From assembly GCA_051889215.1 (NCBI GenBank), contig JBJFDC010000003.1, positions 1 to 64,000 of the forward strand: DNA of 64,000 nt. Direction: 5' to 3'. The position numbers and the translations under genes are program-made. The DNA is from UMGS1470 sp051889215 (GTDB lineage: Bacteria > Bacillota > Clostridia > Christensenellales > UBA1242). The notes under the pieces were generated by a model. It was given only the letters and a program-made list of their open reading frames with translations. It did no database searches and was not told the DNA's origin. Shown here piece by piece: positions 61,791-64,000 of the stretch; the first letter of the stretch is position 1, and every line of letters begins with the position of its first letter.

Positions 61791-61874
61791 AATAAAAAAC
61801 TCCCGTAGAACAATCTTTTGTTGAATTTTATCACAAGATGGTTCCACGGTCAAACAATATGTTGATTTATTGGA

Positions 61875-62420
61875 TTATAGAAAAGATTTGTTTAACAAAT
61901 CTTGTTTGAGTTTTTTGTATTCCTCTTCTGTTATTGCACCACTTTCTTTGAGCTTTGAAAGTTTTTCAAGTTCTTCTGTTATCATATCGACTTTGTTTTT
62001 AATCTCATACTCATCTTTGTCGAGAACAACTTCATTATCTTGACCGGCATTCTGTTCTTGTTTTGTGTTTTGTTCACCAACATGATTATAAGAAAAAGTT
62101 GAAACGCGTGAATATCTCGAGACAAGAAGTTCAACCCAAAATGCCATTGCCCACACAATGAGATTGTTGAAAATGTTCAAAACAAGCAACGTAATGAACA
62201 TTCCTCGTTTTGCAACAATATCTTTTAGCGACTTGTTTCTCATGACAAGAAAAATTGTTCCTGTTGTCACTGAAAGAGCGCAATATATTGCGTCCATAAC
62301 AATATAATATGTCGCAACATTAAAATAGAAAATGTCGCTAAAGAGTTGTGCAAATGAAAACATTGATGAGACCAGGCAAACGATTCCAGCAACAAATAAC
62401 GCTTTTTTTATTTCTTTCAT
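61875..62420 (-). CDS. Multi-pass membrane protein with C-terminal SHOCT-like motif
   Basis: 181 residues. Three to four membrane segments in the first 100 residues, then a Gln/Asn-rich linker and EELEKLSKLKESGAITEEEYKKLKQDLL. Same plan and near-matching SHOCT motif as the protein at 39006-39656, though only the end looks alike. GGAGAAAAT before ATG. Function unknown. Confidence 0.7.
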   Translation of the reverse strand: MKEIKKALFVAGIVCLVSSMFSFAQLFSDIFYFNVATYYIVMDAIYCALSVTTGTIFLVMRNKSLKDIVAKRGMFITLLVLNIFNNLIVWAMAFWVELLVSRYSRVSTFSYNHVGEQNTKQEQNAGQDNEVVLDKDEYEIKNKVDMITEELEKLSKLKESGAITEEEYKKLKQDLLNKSFL

Positions 62421-62496
62421 ATTTTCTCCTCTATGTTATTTTAATACAGAAAATATTTTTTAAAACATATTTAAGTTTTGGATTGATATAACAAAA

Positions 62497-63375
62497 TTAT
62501 GCTTTCAAGACATAATAATTTATTTCGTCAACAACGACAAAATCATAATCTTTGACATCAAGGCCTTTCAAGGAATAAGCAAATCCATTATTCTCTTCAT
62601 TTCCAATGAGTGCATTGACAAATGGCGAAGCAATCATGAGATTAAAATCATCACTTGTGCCAAATTTGAACACGAGATTAAGTGTGTTCAAAAAACTCTT
62701 TGTGTCATCACTTGAAAGATTGTTGATTTCAATGTTTTTGCTCAAAATTTCATATTCAAAAGCATTTTCGCCTTTTTTGACAGTTGATGTTGATGAAATA
62801 TAGAGATAATCTGGAATCTTTTTTGCGATTAAATCCATTGGAAAAGAATTCATTTTTTGTTTGAGGTCGCGAACATCGACTTTGACAACAATGTTGATAT
62901 CTGCTTCTTTTTCTCTCACTTCAACAAACTTAACTTGCAAAAATGAGATTTGAAGTTTATTTCCCGAAATATCAAGAGTCATACCCTCTTCATTTTGAGA
63001 AATGAGAGTGTTGATTATTGCCCCAAGTTGTTTATCCGAGAGCAAGAGGTCGGCTGAAATTTTGGACTCAACTCCGATGCCCTCTTCGCCAATCTTATAT
63101 CCGCTTTCTTCGGAATATGAAATCAAACCTTGCATTTTTGCATTGACAGCAATTTGGGCAGATTTCATGTCGTCGTCAGAAAAGCGTGCGTCATATTTTG
63201 TTTCGTCAACCTGCTCATTCAATGTTTTTACTTGAGATATGGTTGAAAACACGCTGACATCATATTTTAATTTCACAAAGAGGCATGCTGCTCCCAAAAG
63301 CAACGCCAAAGAAAACACAATTGAGAAAATCCAAATCAAAAATCTAATAATTAATGGTTTTTTTGTTTTTGCCAT
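62497..63375 (-). CDS. Hypothetical membrane-anchored exterior protein
   Basis: 292 residues. Short basic start (MAKTKKP), one hydrophobic helix (about 9-35), and a large exterior domain with repeated pairs of beta strands (for example ISFLQVKFVEVREKEADINIVVKVDVRDL, IEINNLSSDDTKSFLNTL). No family recognised. AGGAGG before ATG. Confidence 0.6.
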   Translation of the reverse strand: MAKTKKPLIIRFLIWIFSIVFSLALLLGAACLFVKLKYDVSVFSTISQVKTLNEQVDETKYDARFSDDDMKSAQIAVNAKMQGLISYSEESGYKIGEEGIGVESKISADLLLSDKQLGAIINTLISQNEEGMTLDISGNKLQISFLQVKFVEVREKEADINIVVKVDVRDLKQKMNSFPMDLIAKKIPDYLYISSTSTVKKGENAFEYEILSKNIEINNLSSDDTKSFLNTLNLVFKFGTSDDFNLMIASPFVNALIGNEENNGFAYSLKGLDVKDYDFVVVDEINYYVLKA

Positions 63376-63486
63376 AAATCCTCCTAACAACATATATTAT
63401 ATCATAATCTTCAAAAAATGAAAAGATTAATGTCGATATGCATTTTTGTTTTTATGTAAAAATTTGAAAAAAGATTTTCTCAAAAA

Positions 63487-64000
63487 TTATAACAATGGGA
63501 AGAAAAGTTTGAGCAATGCACACATCAATCTCACAAAAGCATTTTGTTTGTAATACGCCATATTTATTGCTGTTTTGAAAATTTTTTCAAAATCCTTTTT
63601 TATGTCAACCAAACATTTTGTGTTTAGCATCAACATTCCGCATTCATAGTGATGGATAAGACTTCTATAATCAAAATTAATTGTGCCAACGCATGCAAGT
63701 TTGTCGTCAACGAGCACTTGTTTTGAATGAATAAATCCTTTTTCAAATTCAAATATTTTAACTCCGGCTTCTGACAAGTTTTTGTAGTGAGAACGAGTTA
63801 TTGCCAAAATAACTTTTTTGTCTGGAATGTGAGGTGTGACAATCCTGACGTCAACCCCTCTTTTGCTTGCACTGATGAGAGCCGCCTTAATTTTGCTGTC
63901 AATAATCAAATATGGAGTTGAAATATAAATGTATTTTTTTGCGGAATTAATCATGTTGAGATAAACATTTTCACCAATATGCTCTTTGTAAAAATATTTT
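63487..64000 (-). CDS. Cardiolipin synthase (PLD superfamily), C-terminal part
   Basis: The frame runs past the window edge; upstream codons read H-I-G-E-N-V-Y-L-N-M-I-N-S-A-K. The second HKD motif is present: HSKQVLVDDKLACVGTINFDYRS. KKYIYISTPYLI and VRIVTPHIPDKK are further cardiolipin-synthase motifs. It joins two phosphatidylglycerol molecules at the membrane. The first half and N-terminal membrane helices are outside the window. Confidence 0.92.
   Translation of the reverse strand, partial: KYFYKEHIGENVYLNMINSAKKYIYISTPYLIIDSKIKAALISASKRGVDVRIVTPHIPDKKVILAITRSHYKNLSEAGVKIFEFEKGFIHSKQVLVDDKLACVGTINFDYRSLIHHYECGMLMLNTKCLVDIKKDFEKIFKTAINMAYYKQNAFVRLMCALLKLFFPLL

Noticed and set aside
61791..61874. 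T-box leader of leuS
   Set aside because: The gap to the upstream gene is under 90 nt and has no specifier stem or T-box sequence.

Overview
The window looks like a chromosomal segment of an uncultured, anaerobic, low-GC member of the Firmicutes (Clostridia-like). The DNA is visibly AT-rich. It encodes AddAB, RF2 with its autoregulatory frameshift, a CwlD-type amidase, a UgtP-type glycolipid glucosyltransferase, cofactor-independent phosphoglycerate mutase, a HydABC-type [FeFe] hydrogenase and an oxygen-sensitive class III ribonucleotide reductase. TGA acts as a stop codon throughout, so the code is the standard bacterial one. Most genes lie on the minus strand. No rRNA, CRISPR array, prophage or insertion sequence was seen.

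Layout. 1-1.8 kb: recR (start only), ybaB and dnaX, where dnaX is split by an A9 slippery run. 1.9-4 kb: a serine-palmitoyltransferase-like enzyme and a short-chain reductase that may form the first two steps of sphingolipid synthesis. 4-6.5 kb: a beta-helix lipoprotein and gpmI. 6.6-9.3 kb: an unusual membrane protein with a coiled coil and a C-terminal array of eleven AT-hook-like motifs. 9.4-16 kb: addA and addB. 16-18.2 kb: small unknowns, including a Myb-like protein. 18.3-36.9 kb: a cell-surface block holding two giant repeat proteins (MBG/YDG type, 1735 aa; Big_2 type, 2054 aa), an ABC exporter behind an operator-controlled promoter, and a second MacB-like ABC protein with an anchored partner. 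37-47.5 kb: ugtP, cwlD, small membrane proteins, gmk, tsaD, prfB, helD, and an orphan HicB-like protein. 47.6-54.6 kb: hydABC, then nrdD-nrdG behind two tandem NrdR boxes. 54.7-55.7 kb: one intact tRNA-Ile(GAT) inside a tandem array of interrupted tRNA-Ile copies. 55.7-64 kb: a MerR regulator, small proteins, a U32 peptidase, leuS, two membrane proteins and the C-terminal part of a cardiolipin synthase.

The most unusual features are: (i) the tRNA-Ile array, where several copies are broken at the same point inside the anticodon by GC-rich mini-inserts and one T-loop is broken too; (ii) two recoding sites, -1 in dnaX and +1 in prfB; (iii) the membrane-anchored AT-hook protein, a candidate membrane-nucleoid tether; (iv) several genes whose -10 box lies 6-7 nt from the start codon with no Shine-Dalgarno sequence, which suggests leaderless mRNAs; and (v) the sphingolipid-like gene pair. 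Function calls rest on motif recognition by eye; no database search or folding program was run.
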